Source: Fidelibacterota bacterium (lineage in GTDB: Bacteria > Fidelibacterota > UBA8477 > JABMPR01). From it: a stretch of 58,498 nt of DNA. This document shows, one piece after another, positions 20,301-29,445 of the stretch (position 1 is the stretch's first letter; each line of letters starts with the position of its first letter). Location: assembly GCA_021734325.1 (NCBI GenBank), contig JAIPJF010000022.1:1-58498 (forward strand). Reading direction: 5' to 3'. Made by a program: the position numbers and the translations under genes. The notes beneath the pieces were generated by a model. It made no database searches and was not told the DNA's origin. It worked only from the letters and a program-made list of their open reading frames with translations.

Positions 20301-21288
20301 TATAGCTGCCGTCAGCCAATTCTTCTGCCGTTACGCTAACGGTGAAGGTGAGAGAGGTTGTATCATTGGTAACAAGATCGTATTCAACAACTGTGGTATC
20401 CATGTATGTAACCACACTTGAGACCACTACATTATCTGTTCCCAAAGGTTCCCATGAGATCTGAGCATTGTCGAAATCAACCTTCCCCTGATAGAGGCCA
20501 TTGGTTGTTACAGTAGTGATAACTGAGTCAGTCTCATCGTATATGACATCATAGGCAGGCAGGTGATCCCACTCTGCCGTTATCTGTGGTAAACCGGCTC
20601 CTGGCCAAGTTTCCCATTTTCGTCCCTTGAATGCGACAACTCCGCTGAGAGTTGCAGCAAAAAACCTGTCACTGGCAGAAGGTTCGTTGATCATCTCATA
20701 GAGTGTTGGACGATCAACGGTCTGGTCGTTTACGTTTTCATAGGTGTAATTGGGAAGACCACTGGAAGCAGGATTCCATGCCAGCCCGGCGTCCTTGCTT
20801 CGATATGGTGGATGAAGAACCATATCTCCAAGAGCATAATGGCCTCTTCCGACACCAGCTACCCAATCATTATCTGAGAAAAAGAAGATACTTTCAACCG
20901 TTGATCGATGCTGTGCTTCCGCATCAGCACCACCTGATCTTGTACCCTCGGGAATCATATTGCTGGACCCATTGGTATGGGTCCAGGTTAATCCCCCATC
21001 GTCGGTGTACATAACACCTGATGCTGTAGCCAGCAGGATTTTATCAGGATCATTTGCATTAATTTCTATATCATTGATCTTTGCATCTTCAACAAAAATA
21101 TAGGTGTTATCATTCATTGCCTGAAGGGTTGCAGAGATCGGATAATAGCCCTCAAAGAATCCATGTCCAAAGACGTTGAATCTTTGTGTATCACCAAGAC
21201 TGGGCGGGTTAAGTGTTGCCATGGCCGTTGAGACCATCAACAGCAGTAGTAGTGTAAAGGTAGTTAAAATTCTAAAGTGGTATTTCAA
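17338..21288 (-). CDS. Giant secreted T9SS protein with BNR-like repeats
   Basis: 1316 residues. The start is TTG, supported by GGGAGG five bases upstream and by a signal peptide (about residues 1-24). The N-terminal half has sialidase/sortilin-type BNR motifs (YTDDGGLTWTH, KSTDNGASWSTL), predicting a propeller. The middle (about 620-860) resembles the helical part of secreted metallopeptidases (YEQTFVFMDYLLENYF), but I find no HExxH, so activity is doubtful. The C-terminus is a T9SS sorting domain (NYPNPFNPSTTIRYEL). It lies between the PorV-like gene and the TPR lipoprotein gene in one operon. Confidence 0.85.
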   Translation of the reverse strand: MKYHFRILTTFTLLLLLMVSTAMATLNPPSLGDTQRFNVFGHGFFEGYYPISATLQAMNDNTYIFVEDAKINDIEINANDPDKILLATASGVMYTDDGGLTWTHTNGSSNMIPEGTRSGGADAEAQHRSTVESIFFFSDNDWVAGVGRGHYALGDMVLHPPYRSKDAGLAWNPASSGLPNYTYENVNDQTVDRPTLYEMINEPSASDRFFAATLSGVVAFKGRKWETWPGAGLPQITAEWDHLPAYDVIYDETDSVITTVTTNGLYQGKVDFDNAQISWEPLGTDNVVVSSVVTYMDTTVVEYDLVTNDTTSLTFTVSVTAEELADGSYSLMVDGTNYLVDAYAITGNTVDLIVTTTTLTDSLDISVLGPRVYLNGDAVLTANQWVSVKDNASGLYWTGKARFTSNKWYVDLNEDNQYFANYDVLDPGTIDYTTWLPSLSDVEVIASGETVFSSLASDGTLLYAGSDNGIYVYNSDSLVLVEETAGLSVNDMLFANNMVLAGAETGLYQLNTGTWTKISPLLSDGYTGESHEYDVSVRSIATDANSNLYFGGPLGGLYKSTDNGASWSTLNTGLTHRTVTLDQLNTFKTAMNPTIFSDLVTWLGDLPDVDGDAKIYTLLMDIDDLYYNTAGDGSTYIKGEILTPDQYSEGDTLAEANSNYRDIIYVDINPKTADDPLVVESAVFQLGLLISHNADADEDDWVKNGLAGLGTYITGVQDVSSEINLVNNNSLTLWSDASPIERDYEQTFVFMDYLLENYFDTAEKVSAFMADTANGLEGLQSALTSAGLSDTFDDIYADFCLAIHFDGLVDASGNPFGSGKYNFANLLISNGTSTLDWGKIGADSPYIFSTRENSIGFFKSLGVSSGVFWAPGLGDQMVFNFDDGSTARIFVILNGDIAGNTVADVLLQEVTMDDRNWGKFSDLDLFDKALDAPGTYHTANMLIVTYEAGTDNGGSFVLHDLLTTPGMLALGVSQSVMFDEYIDIYGFADSRIFDDGGMAFYYSTDDEVDAELEGPLALVTNATGDTLYNQTLAHFHIDDDLGIFGYRSSFALPQTSETVNYSISLSGENLWGGEIASSALSVAAAMGKPGHELLVNSEKGDALLRVNSNSLAEESMITLISSETAPILMQKDHLGKVDSDALSDMIQIGPSNIKLKASVSLTISYDGTKLDEGDVPQIYELRDGAWQVVPGMHNASLNEIRIESDRFGLFQVRKAGSEELAELPLRFALHGNYPNPFNPSTTIRYELAAESATNLVIYNLLGQEIVTLVNSVQSAGSYSIMWSGENKYGKSVSSGVYLVQLNTDKGSFNHKIVYMK

Positions 21289-21301
21289 TTTCGCCTCCCA
21301 A

Positions 21302-22402
21302 CTAGAACGTAAAGTTTACAGAACCGTTATAAACGGGATCGAGTACGGTATGTTGTATGTATGCAAAATCAAGTCCGATATTTCCAAACTTGAGGCCCAT
21401 ACCACCTGAGAAGGCACGATCGTCATAGCCGAAAAAGCTGCTTTCGTAGACTGAAGTATCATCATCATCCCAACCCGTCATGATAGGATAGCCTCCAAAA
21501 GCGTACGAACCTCTAAAGGTGGCCATACCCATCACAGAGTACTGCATACCTACGAGATAACGCTGCAGGTTGTCGTTGGGTTGAACGGTCGTGAGTGAAA
21601 CATCCAGATTCTCAATGGGACTAAAAGTGATCCCAAAATTGAAGATCATAGGCAAGGAATATGGTCTGAAAGAGAATTCCTGCGCGACTTGATCCTTGGT
21701 TCCGTATACGTCGCCAGGAACAGAGGTCATCACTGTGTCTCCTCGGTCATAATCGTAATAAATACCATTGGGAGTGATTTCAGGTCCGAAGTTCTGAACA
21801 ACGGCACTAAATTTAACACCTTTTATACCGGTGTCATACCAGGTGCCAATGTCAAGAGCAACGGCTGAGCCCTTACCAAAATCATCTGCGCCAACTCCAT
21901 TGGCCATATTTTCGGTTACCAACTTGGCGGTTAAACCGACGCCAAAACGATCCGTGAACAGTCTTGCTCCACTGATTCCGATGACGGTACTCACAGCTGA
22001 GAAGGTACCTGAGAATTCACCTGTCTGATCTTCGACGGTGGTGATAGCCATATCACCAGAATTCATCTGAGCAAAAAAGACTCCGACCTTCCCCTGTCCA
22101 CCAAATGAATGCACATAGGAACCGGCATTGAGCTGAACATCAGCAAACCAGGAACTATGTGAAACGAAGACAGAGTTTGAATTAACAATATGATTCAATC
22201 CTGCAGGATTCGAGAATACTGCAGATGCATCATTCACCAGAGGCATTGCAGACGCATCTAAGGCAGCAGCCTGACCTCCAATGGGGATTTTAAGAAATTG
22301 AGCACCTGCGAGACCAACTTTTGCTGTAACAGTTGCTCCTTGGGCATTCAATGAAATAGCCATAAGACAAGCCAAAGCAAATACTAAAACAATACGTTTC
22401 AT
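21302..22402 (-). CDS. PorV/PorQ-family outer-membrane barrel
   Basis: About 366 residues. The ATG at 22402 is chosen because GGAGA precedes it and a signal peptide follows (MKRIVLVFALACLMAISLNA). A longer frame overlaps the upstream gene and lacks this. Family features: GLAGAQFLKIPIGGQAAALD and DASAVFSNPAGL near the N-terminus, as in FadL-fold PorV/PorQ proteins. In T9SS organisms PorV carries cargo away from the SprA translocon. Here it sits beside a sorting-domain protein in an operon, suggesting a dedicated copy for that cargo. Confidence 0.85.
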   Translation of the reverse strand: MKRIVLVFALACLMAISLNAQGATVTAKVGLAGAQFLKIPIGGQAAALDASAMPLVNDASAVFSNPAGLNHIVNSNSVFVSHSSWFADVQLNAGSYVHSFGGQGKVGVFFAQMNSGDMAITTVEDQTGEFSGTFSAVSTVIGISGARLFTDRFGVGLTAKLVTENMANGVGADDFGKGSAVALDIGTWYDTGIKGVKFSAVVQNFGPEITPNGIYYDYDRGDTVMTSVPGDVYGTKDQVAQEFSFRPYSLPMIFNFGITFSPIENLDVSLTTVQPNDNLQRYLVGMQYSVMGMATFRGSYAFGGYPIMTGWDDDDTSVYESSFFGYDDRAFSGGMGLKFGNIGLDFAYIQHTVLDPVYNGSVNFTF

Positions 22403-22415
22403 GCTTATCTCCTTC

Positions 22416-24794
22416 CTATTCGCCACGGAGAACGACAAATTTTCCAACCTGGCGTCTTCCATCATCAGTTTCAATTACATACACATAGAGCCCTGTGGCG
22501 ATCTCCTGGGTATTTCGGGATACCATATCCCATGATTCATTGGTTGTCCCATCATTATGGACAATGACATCAATCAAATCACCCGCCAAGGAGTAGACAT
22601 TAATTCGACAATCAGGTGGAAGTTTTATGAAATTGATCTTACTCTCATATTTCTCTTCCAGCAAGCTGGCACCCATGTAGGGATTCGGGTAGACACTGAC
22701 GTCCAATTCATCAGGACCCGTGTCACTTCCCTCGTACATGCCTTCAGGAAAGATCGGTTCTGGTGCACCATCGGAATTGGTCGCAAAATTCACCCGCGAA
22801 CTTTCAATTGGTGGGAATTCAGGGCGACCATGGGCTGCAGGATTGTCATACGAAGTGACTGCGTAATAATAGGGCAGATCATTCAGCGGTTTTTCATTGA
22901 TCCACAGAGTGATCTTATTGCCACTGGCATCCATGGCGAACATCGTATCACCAACATCTTCGTAATAGTGATAGATGCCTGTTGTAGCCACATCGAAAGG
23001 AGGAAGATTAACAAAATAATAATCACCATTCCCATCTCTCAGCGTGTCACCACTGTCAAAATCAATTACATAGGTGAGATTATCGGTATTATCATAAATC
23101 GTCAACAAATTCCAGTCACCTGGATTGTAGGCTGATCTATAAACACGATATCCTTCAAAATCAGGTTCAAGAATGAGCGGGTCATCCATTAGTTCTGCCG
23201 TGTTATCCCAGGCCAACCGGACTCCCTCATTGAGGGGACTGTATTTCAAGGTTGGTACTGGAGGCGGAACTGGCAGCAGATAGTGAATATCTTCATCGGG
23301 AGCTGTAGGCTCATAAGGATTGCCTGTGGAACCTGTATAATATGCTATCAATGCATTGTCAGCATTACTTCGCATTCCGGCAAGTCCATGACCCATCACT
23401 TCAGCGTATACAAAGTTCAGAACATCGCCCTTTTTGAAATTGTAAAAAGGTCCTGTTGATGTGAGCCAGCGATAATCAAATGTTGGTGCACCAATCGCAA
23501 AAGGATGGGGCATAAAGTGATTACCCTGGGACGCATTGTGAGTAGCCGCCATGTAGTCAAATTTATCCTTATCTGTTCCTGGATCTGACTCCCAGTTCCA
23601 CCATCCGTGTGAGAACACACGGGAATGAATATCATCCTCTGTATCACCGTAGGGACCGTACATCTTAAAATAATCGGTATAAATGAGACGTCCACCGATG
23701 AATCCAGGCACGACACCAGCTTCCTGAGTGTCATCTTCTGGTGTTGTGGGATCATCTGCATCATACATATAGGACATATTTCTGGGAATCACATAACCAT
23801 GGAGAACTTCACCGTCAAGGACAGCGACATCACCAGCAACAGTGTTAACTGCAGCGCCATTGTACGTGAAGGTGGTTGTCGTTTGCCATGTGATTTCTGG
23901 ACCATTCTCTTCAAGAAAGACCTGATATTCATCATAGAAGCCATCAGGCTGAATGGCAGTTGCATCATAAGATGGGTTCATCAGGCTGGGACTGCCTGAG
24001 TGTGGCCATCCCAGGGGGAGGCCCATTTCGTCATAACCTTCAGTGGCATCAAATTCACCATCGAGATTCCAATCAAGGTTATGTACGATGTCCACAGTGT
24101 AGCTGATGTTTCGTTCCGGGTTGTTACCATCCCAGCCATCAAAGTCTACAGCATCATCAATCGCAGCAGATGTCGGGTCGATTCCCGTCCCGACATCTGA
24201 GTCATAGACCCATGCCACATAAACATCATTCAGGACGTCGCCACTGAAGCCATCTCCCGATGCAACTCTGGCAACTTCCATCTCATAAATAATGAAATCA
24301 TCGAATTCCTTGGTCGACCAAGTCAGCCCACGCTGTCTAATCTCAAGGCCGAGGGATTCAGTAGAGTGAATGTCGGGATTCAGGTCATCATAATGCGAAT
24401 AGCTGTCTTCCACTGACTTGCCAGAGCCCATTGTGAGGGGCCAGTCAGCCAGACCAGCCCATTCATAGTTTCCATAATCAGCATGTGAACAGCGTTTTTC
24501 ACCATCAACGTTAGCAGCTACCCAGAATCTACCTTCCCAAAGGTGATGAACACCACTTCCACCTGGCCATTCCATGGAAGGCAATCCAGATGGCACATTG
24601 GGATCACCAAATTCACCAAAGTTTGAAACGGCATTCCAAACCTTGCCAACTTTGTGAACCGCGAATGAATTTTGTCCGGAATCACCGGCTGGTTTCATCA
24701 AACTCTGCTTCTGGTTGTTTGCCAATGCAAACGTAAGCGTGAGAGCCAGGATCAGAGCGCCTGATAAAACAATTCGTATATTTTTAACTTTCAT
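22416..24794 (-). CDS. Secreted protein with atypical C-terminal sorting-like domain
   Basis: 792 residues with a signal peptide (about 1-25). The N-terminal region is rich in Trp and Gly (SMEWPGGSGVHHLWEGRFWV) and is followed by beta-sandwich-like segments, including a fibronectin-like one near residues 510-650. The last 95 residues resemble a T9SS sorting domain (LDVSVYPNPYMGAS, then a strand-rich part ending GLYVYVIETDDGRRQVGKF), but PNPFNPS is altered to PNPYMGAS. Second gene of the operon, 19 bases after the TonB receptor and 13 before the PorV-like gene. Function unknown. Confidence 0.8.
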   Translation of the reverse strand: MKVKNIRIVLSGALILALTLTFALANNQKQSLMKPAGDSGQNSFAVHKVGKVWNAVSNFGEFGDPNVPSGLPSMEWPGGSGVHHLWEGRFWVAANVDGEKRCSHADYGNYEWAGLADWPLTMGSGKSVEDSYSHYDDLNPDIHSTESLGLEIRQRGLTWSTKEFDDFIIYEMEVARVASGDGFSGDVLNDVYVAWVYDSDVGTGIDPTSAAIDDAVDFDGWDGNNPERNISYTVDIVHNLDWNLDGEFDATEGYDEMGLPLGWPHSGSPSLMNPSYDATAIQPDGFYDEYQVFLEENGPEITWQTTTTFTYNGAAVNTVAGDVAVLDGEVLHGYVIPRNMSYMYDADDPTTPEDDTQEAGVVPGFIGGRLIYTDYFKMYGPYGDTEDDIHSRVFSHGWWNWESDPGTDKDKFDYMAATHNASQGNHFMPHPFAIGAPTFDYRWLTSTGPFYNFKKGDVLNFVYAEVMGHGLAGMRSNADNALIAYYTGSTGNPYEPTAPDEDIHYLLPVPPPVPTLKYSPLNEGVRLAWDNTAELMDDPLILEPDFEGYRVYRSAYNPGDWNLLTIYDNTDNLTYVIDFDSGDTLRDGNGDYYFVNLPPFDVATTGIYHYYEDVGDTMFAMDASGNKITLWINEKPLNDLPYYYAVTSYDNPAAHGRPEFPPIESSRVNFATNSDGAPEPIFPEGMYEGSDTGPDELDVSVYPNPYMGASLLEEKYESKINFIKLPPDCRINVYSLAGDLIDVIVHNDGTTNESWDMVSRNTQEIATGLYVYVIETDDGRRQVGKFVVLRGE

Positions 24795-24813
24795 TACTTA
24801 TACCCCAATCCTG

Positions 24814-27800
24814 TTAGAACTTGTAAGAAATACCGATACGCCAGGTTCTTGGCTCACTGTAAAAACCAGGAAAACCACGACTACCACCAGCTGGATAGAG
24901 TTTGTTGTCATCAACTTCTCCATCACCATTGGTATCCATCAGCATCATGTATTCATCTTCAAGTGACTCATCAATAAAACCGTCACCATCATCATCAAGA
25001 CCATTGGAATTGTCTTCGCTACCAAAATAAACATCATCCTCAGCATCGTAGCGCTCTTGAATTTGAGTATACTGTGTATACCAGTTCACATCGCTAATGC
25101 CAAGCAGGTTCTTGTTGCTGAAGACATTGTTGACCCACATAAAGATCTGTAAATCACCAGAATTGCCGAGACTGAATCCCTTCTCAAGGAACATATCAGC
25201 ATTAAATGTGGCAGGGCGTCTCTCTGTGTTCAGAGGAACATCCAGACTTGAGCTTGGTGGGGTATACGGAAGACCTGAACCATATTCGGCAGTGAAATTA
25301 CCATGTACATCCACTACTGGAATAACATAATTCAAGATGGCGTATATTGTATGTCTTTGATCCCAGTCAAGGAATTGCTCCTTTTTGGGGACTACCTGAC
25401 CGGCCCAGGTCTGGCTGTAGGCAGCAGTTGGACTGGATGCCTTACCTTTGGCAACTGAGTAGCTATAATCAATGCTACCACCAAAATAGTTGCTAAAGCG
25501 CTTATCAAGACTCAACTCAAAACCACGGACATTACCATAATCCGTGTTGATATAGATTGAATAGTAATTCGAGGCGCTGTAGTAGACCTGCTGAGTACTG
25601 GTTAAACCAGAGATGTCTTTGTAAAATCCCTTGATCTCACCAGCGATGTTTTCGCTAAACTGATGACGAATACCAATTTCGTAGGAGGTAGTACGCTCCG
25701 GTGCAAGATCGGGATTTCCTACCCGAGGGAAAGCACCTGAGAGATCCCAGTTCAGATTGTCATATAGAAGTCTGAATACAGGAATCTGAAAATACTGTCC
25801 ATAGTTGAAATAGAAAACATCACGTTCGGTTATGGGGTGAGCAATACCCAAACGGGGGCTCACATAGTATTTGGGGGAAATAGAAGTCGTATCATCAATT
25901 TCCTCGTTTTCATTCACAGTGTAAGTGTCTGTGGCAGGATCAAAATAGTCCAGACGGATTCCAGCATTCACGATCATGCCATCATATTCCATCTTATTCT
26001 CGGCAAAAGCACCGGCAATGGTCGGTTTCAGATCGGTCTGGCCCTCTTCTCCGTGGCCATCGAGATAGCCAACATTCTGACCGTAAACGTTTCCACCTGA
26101 GGCGATATCAACATCGTGATCAAATATATTGTATGAGGTATATTCGAATCCTGATTTAAGCGTATTCTGCTTGTTCCACTGAGTGGTGTAATTCCCCTTC
26201 AAAGTGTAAACAGTTTTCTGATCATAATTCCAGCGGAAGCGATCATAGTTTAAACCATTTCCGAACATCTTGATTTTATCACCATCTTCGATACCGTCGC
26301 CGAGCTCAACATCTTCCCAGGCCATCCAGTCATCCTCTGTACCGGCTCTGTCTCCCCAATCCGATACATCTTTGGTTGGATTCCAACCTGCGTACTGAGA
26401 AGCATCGATATAACCATCATCATCGAAATCAGTTAACAGATCCCAATCAATGGGATCAATTTTCCCATTCTGATTGTAATCCTCACCATTATCCAGGATG
26501 CCATTCATATTTCTATCTTCATTGAGCTTCTCGTCGATGTTGTACATCATCGATGTCTGATAGCGACTTACGTTCACTTCAAAAAATGATGTTGCTGAGA
26601 GGGAGTGACTCCAATTCAGGGAGACCTGATTGTTATCACTATCATACATTTCAATATGATTGTTCATTTGCAGAACATCTGACGAGTCGCCGTTAAAATT
26701 CAGATCAGCAATTGTGAGGATTTTATTTCCGTCTCTATCTTCATTCAAATAATCGCCATCACCATCTGAATCTTCGAGGATCCAGCGTTTAACATTGGGA
26801 TCTTCACTGAGATAGGTCCTGACGTAATCAACATGTCCATCACCATCTACATCCTCGTTCTCGTGTGTGGGCAAACGATAAGTGTGGTCATAATTTCCCT
26901 GATCCTTTAAACCAAGTAATCCGGAAATGGTCACATTATCCTTTTGCGTAGGCCTGGTTGCAATCTTCCAGGTATAGCTTTTTAAATTGTCATAATTACC
27001 TGTCCAGCGTCCAGCATCATCGCGTACTTCTCCAGAAATGAAAAAAGTAGCAGGCAGATAAGGAATCGGGCCACCGATGGCATACTCAAGATCCTTTATT
27101 CTATGATGATCGTTGAGGCTGAAGAATGTCCGTTCATCAGCAGCAAGTTTGTCGTCTTCAGCACCCAAGGCTGAAGTGCGATAACGGAATTTACCTGAAT
27201 AACTGGATCCACCTTCTTTTGTGATCACATTCACAACACCAGATTGTGCATTTGAGTACTCGGCAGAAAAACCACCGGTGTAAACACTGATCTCCTCAAC
27301 TGCACCCTGTGGAATCTCAGCTTCAAAGTTGTTACTCATCGGGTCAACAGCGCTAACACCATTCACCATGTAAACAACCTCACCCATTCTACCACCACGG
27401 GCGTGTCCGTCCACAAATCCGGCACTGAGCTCAACAATATCGGAAACCTGCTGAACAGGGATATTCTCGATATCCTCGGAGGTCATGATATTTCTACTTG
27501 CTGTTAGATCCTTTTGAATCATTGGGCGTTTTGCCTCAACGATGACCGACTCACCAGATTCCAATATAGTTGGATTCATTTCCACTTCCAAAGGAGTGGT
27601 CAAATCAGTCTTTACCCGAACATCGGTTATTGAAACTCCCTGGTATCCAATCATGTTCACTTTAACGGTATAAACTCCAACTGGCACATGGATGATATAG
27701 AATTCACCCTCTAAATCCGTGGCGCCACCCATATTAATATCTGGGATAACGACATTGGCTCCTACCAGGGGCTCGCCCGTGGTAACATCGGTAATTTTTC

Positions 27801-27888
27801 CGGAAATCTTTCCAGAACTACCTGCCCAAGCCAGCTGAAATCCAAATAGGACAACTAACATGCTTTGCAGCAAAAAATGCTTTTTCAT
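24814..27888 (-). CDS. TonB-dependent receptor with calcium-loop-like insertions
   Basis: 1024 residues: signal peptide (1-22), carboxypeptidase-regulatory-like domain (about 25-105), plug (about 115-230, with GHARGGRMGEVVYMVNGVS and GGFSAEYSNAQSGVVNVIT), and barrel ending in an aromatic strand (WRIGISYKF). Asp-rich motifs of the DxDxDG type are grouped at about 343-404, 456-499 and 950-1000, such as DVDGDGHVDY, EDSDGDGDY, DFDDDGYID and DTNGDGEVDD. These look like EF-hand or thrombospondin type-3 calcium loops in extracellular loops. First gene of the five-gene operon, with GGAGG upstream. Confidence 0.9.
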   Translation of the reverse strand: MKKHFLLQSMLVVLFGFQLAWAGSSGKISGKITDVTTGEPLVGANVVIPDINMGGATDLEGEFYIIHVPVGVYTVKVNMIGYQGVSITDVRVKTDLTTPLEVEMNPTILESGESVIVEAKRPMIQKDLTASRNIMTSEDIENIPVQQVSDIVELSAGFVDGHARGGRMGEVVYMVNGVSAVDPMSNNFEAEIPQGAVEEISVYTGGFSAEYSNAQSGVVNVITKEGGSSYSGKFRYRTSALGAEDDKLAADERTFFSLNDHHRIKDLEYAIGGPIPYLPATFFISGEVRDDAGRWTGNYDNLKSYTWKIATRPTQKDNVTISGLLGLKDQGNYDHTYRLPTHENEDVDGDGHVDYVRTYLSEDPNVKRWILEDSDGDGDYLNEDRDGNKILTIADLNFNGDSSDVLQMNNHIEMYDSDNNQVSLNWSHSLSATSFFEVNVSRYQTSMMYNIDEKLNEDRNMNGILDNGEDYNQNGKIDPIDWDLLTDFDDDGYIDASQYAGWNPTKDVSDWGDRAGTEDDWMAWEDVELGDGIEDGDKIKMFGNGLNYDRFRWNYDQKTVYTLKGNYTTQWNKQNTLKSGFEYTSYNIFDHDVDIASGGNVYGQNVGYLDGHGEEGQTDLKPTIAGAFAENKMEYDGMIVNAGIRLDYFDPATDTYTVNENEEIDDTTSISPKYYVSPRLGIAHPITERDVFYFNYGQYFQIPVFRLLYDNLNWDLSGAFPRVGNPDLAPERTTSYEIGIRHQFSENIAGEIKGFYKDISGLTSTQQVYYSASNYYSIYINTDYGNVRGFELSLDKRFSNYFGGSIDYSYSVAKGKASSPTAAYSQTWAGQVVPKKEQFLDWDQRHTIYAILNYVIPVVDVHGNFTAEYGSGLPYTPPSSSLDVPLNTERRPATFNADMFLEKGFSLGNSGDLQIFMWVNNVFSNKNLLGISDVNWYTQYTQIQERYDAEDDVYFGSEDNSNGLDDDGDGFIDESLEDEYMMLMDTNGDGEVDDNKLYPAGGSRGFPGFYSEPRTWRIGISYKF

Positions 27889-28211
27889 TTCTTTTAAACC
27901 TCCACTAACGTTTGCTATAACGCATCGACTTCAAGTTTACTCTGAATTAAATCCACAGGCAAGCTATTTTATTAATCTAGATAAAGCCTTGTCAGGTAAC
28001 GCTTCATCCTGAATCTGCCATCGAATTTCTCTGTGAAAAGGTCAATATTTGAAACATGTGGTCCGCCTTTTCAGACCCAGGTAGTTACTCATCACCATAG
28101 ATCTTTGAAAAATTATCCCTAATATCCCCTAATTTAATTCAGCTAGCGCAAGAGAATAGTTTGTGATACGATATATTACAAACTGATTTTAAATAAAAAA
28201 TAGACTATTTG
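27889..28211 (-). promoter_or_regulatory. Promoter region of the TonB/PorV/T9SS operon
   Basis: 323-base gap with no gene. On the minus strand, TTGCCT (27957-27962) and TAAACT (27934-27939) are separated by 17 bases, a plausible sigma-70 promoter about 45 bases before the TonB-receptor start. Next to clpX, an imperfect inverted repeat with 11-bp arms (28158-28184, one mismatch on the minus-strand RNA) could end the tig-clpP-clpX transcript, but it lacks a U tract. Confidence 0.4.
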
Positions 28212-29441
28212 CTAATTAACAGTATCCAATTTCCCGGCGACTATGTCCTTTGAAATTATATACTTTTTCAAATTTTTCTTGGAGGGAAGATCGAACATGA
28301 TATCAAGCATCACCTTTTCCACGCTCCTTCTCAACGATCTGGCGCCAGTGCCATACTTCTGAGCAGCATTAATGATGGCATCCAGGGCATCATCAGTGAA
28401 GATCAATTCAACACCTTCCAATTCGAACAGTTTCTGATATTGCTTCACCAGGGCATTTTTAGGTTCTAGCAGTATGGACAGCAGTGCCTCTTTGGTCAAT
28501 TCCTCCAGGGCAGCGATCACCGGTAGGCGACCAATAAGTTCAGGAATCAGTCCGTACTGCAGCAAATCTTCCGGTTCAACCACTTGTAATAATTCAGCGC
28601 CCTTAAGTTTTGACTGATTCAGATCATCCTTTGTAAAACCCAATAGTGTTTTCTTAAGCCTTCTCGAAATAATTTCTTCTATTCCCACAAAGGCTCCACC
28701 GACTATGAAGAGAATATTCTTGGTGTTTATCGAAACGAGGGGTTGCTCAGGATGTTTCCGTCCGCCTTTTGGTGGAACCTGGGCAATGGTCCCTTCCAGA
28801 ATTTTCAAGAGTGCCTGCTGCACACCTTCGCCTGAGACATCGCGGGTAATTGATGCGTTCGCAGAACGTCGAGATATCTTATCAATCTCATCAATGTAAA
28901 TAATGCCCTTTTGTGTAGCATTTACATCATAATCTGCAGATTGGAGGAGACGCACAAGGATATTTTCCACATCCTCGCCAACATAGCCGGCTTCTGTCAA
29001 GACAGTGGCGTCAGCGATGGCAAACGGAACGTCAAGATAATCAGCCAAGGCTTTTGCCAGGAGAGTCTTCCCAGTACCAGTGGGACCCATCAGGAGGATA
29101 TTACTCTTTTCAAGATCCACATCATCAACATCATCCTGGACCAGGATTCGTTTATAATGATTGTATACAGCCACAGAGACGGCGCGCTTTGCCTGGTCCT
29201 GACCGATTACATAGGTGTCAAGATGTTTTTTTATCTCCTTTGGTTTGGGAATATCCTCAAGACGTGAATAATTGAGGAAGGAGTGGCTTGTGGCACCAGA
29301 CTCATCTTTTATAATCTGTTGTGCCTGCCCGATACACCGACTGCAAATATTGGCACCAGTGGGACTGGCAATGAGCATGCCTGCTTCCTCTTGTGGTCTG
29401 TCGCAAAAGGAGCAGTATTTATCGCTTTTCTTACTTGCCAA
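28212..29441 (-). CDS. clpX: ATP-dependent protease ATPase subunit ClpX
   Basis: 409 residues, normal family length. N-terminal C4 zinc finger (Cys10, 13, 33, 36), Walker A GPTGTGKT, pore loop GYVGED, Walker [11 protein letters not shown], and the RKH motif in GGRKHPEQP. The ClpP-docking loop reads LGF rather than the usual IGF, a conservative change. Start is TTG, four bases after the clpP stop, with AAAGGGAA before it. ClpX unfolds tagged proteins and feeds them to ClpP. Third gene of a conserved tig-clpP-clpX operon. Confidence 0.97.
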   Translation of the reverse strand: MASKKSDKYCSFCDRPQEEAGMLIASPTGANICSRCIGQAQQIIKDESGATSHSFLNYSRLEDIPKPKEIKKHLDTYVIGQDQAKRAVSVAVYNHYKRILVQDDVDDVDLEKSNILLMGPTGTGKTLLAKALADYLDVPFAIADATVLTEAGYVGEDVENILVRLLQSADYDVNATQKGIIYIDEIDKISRRSANASITRDVSGEGVQQALLKILEGTIAQVPPKGGRKHPEQPLVSINTKNILFIVGGAFVGIEEIISRRLKKTLLGFTKDDLNQSKLKGAELLQVVEPEDLLQYGLIPELIGRLPVIAALEELTKEALLSILLEPKNALVKQYQKLFELEGVELIFTDDALDAIINAAQKYGTGARSLRRSVEKVMLDIMFDLPSKKNLKKYIISKDIVAGKLDTVN

Positions 29442-29445
29442 GCTG

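Noticed and set aside
22403..22474. N-terminal extension of the PorV-like protein
   Set aside because: The extension overlaps the upstream gene, hides the signal peptide, and the ATG at 22402 has a good ribosome-binding site.
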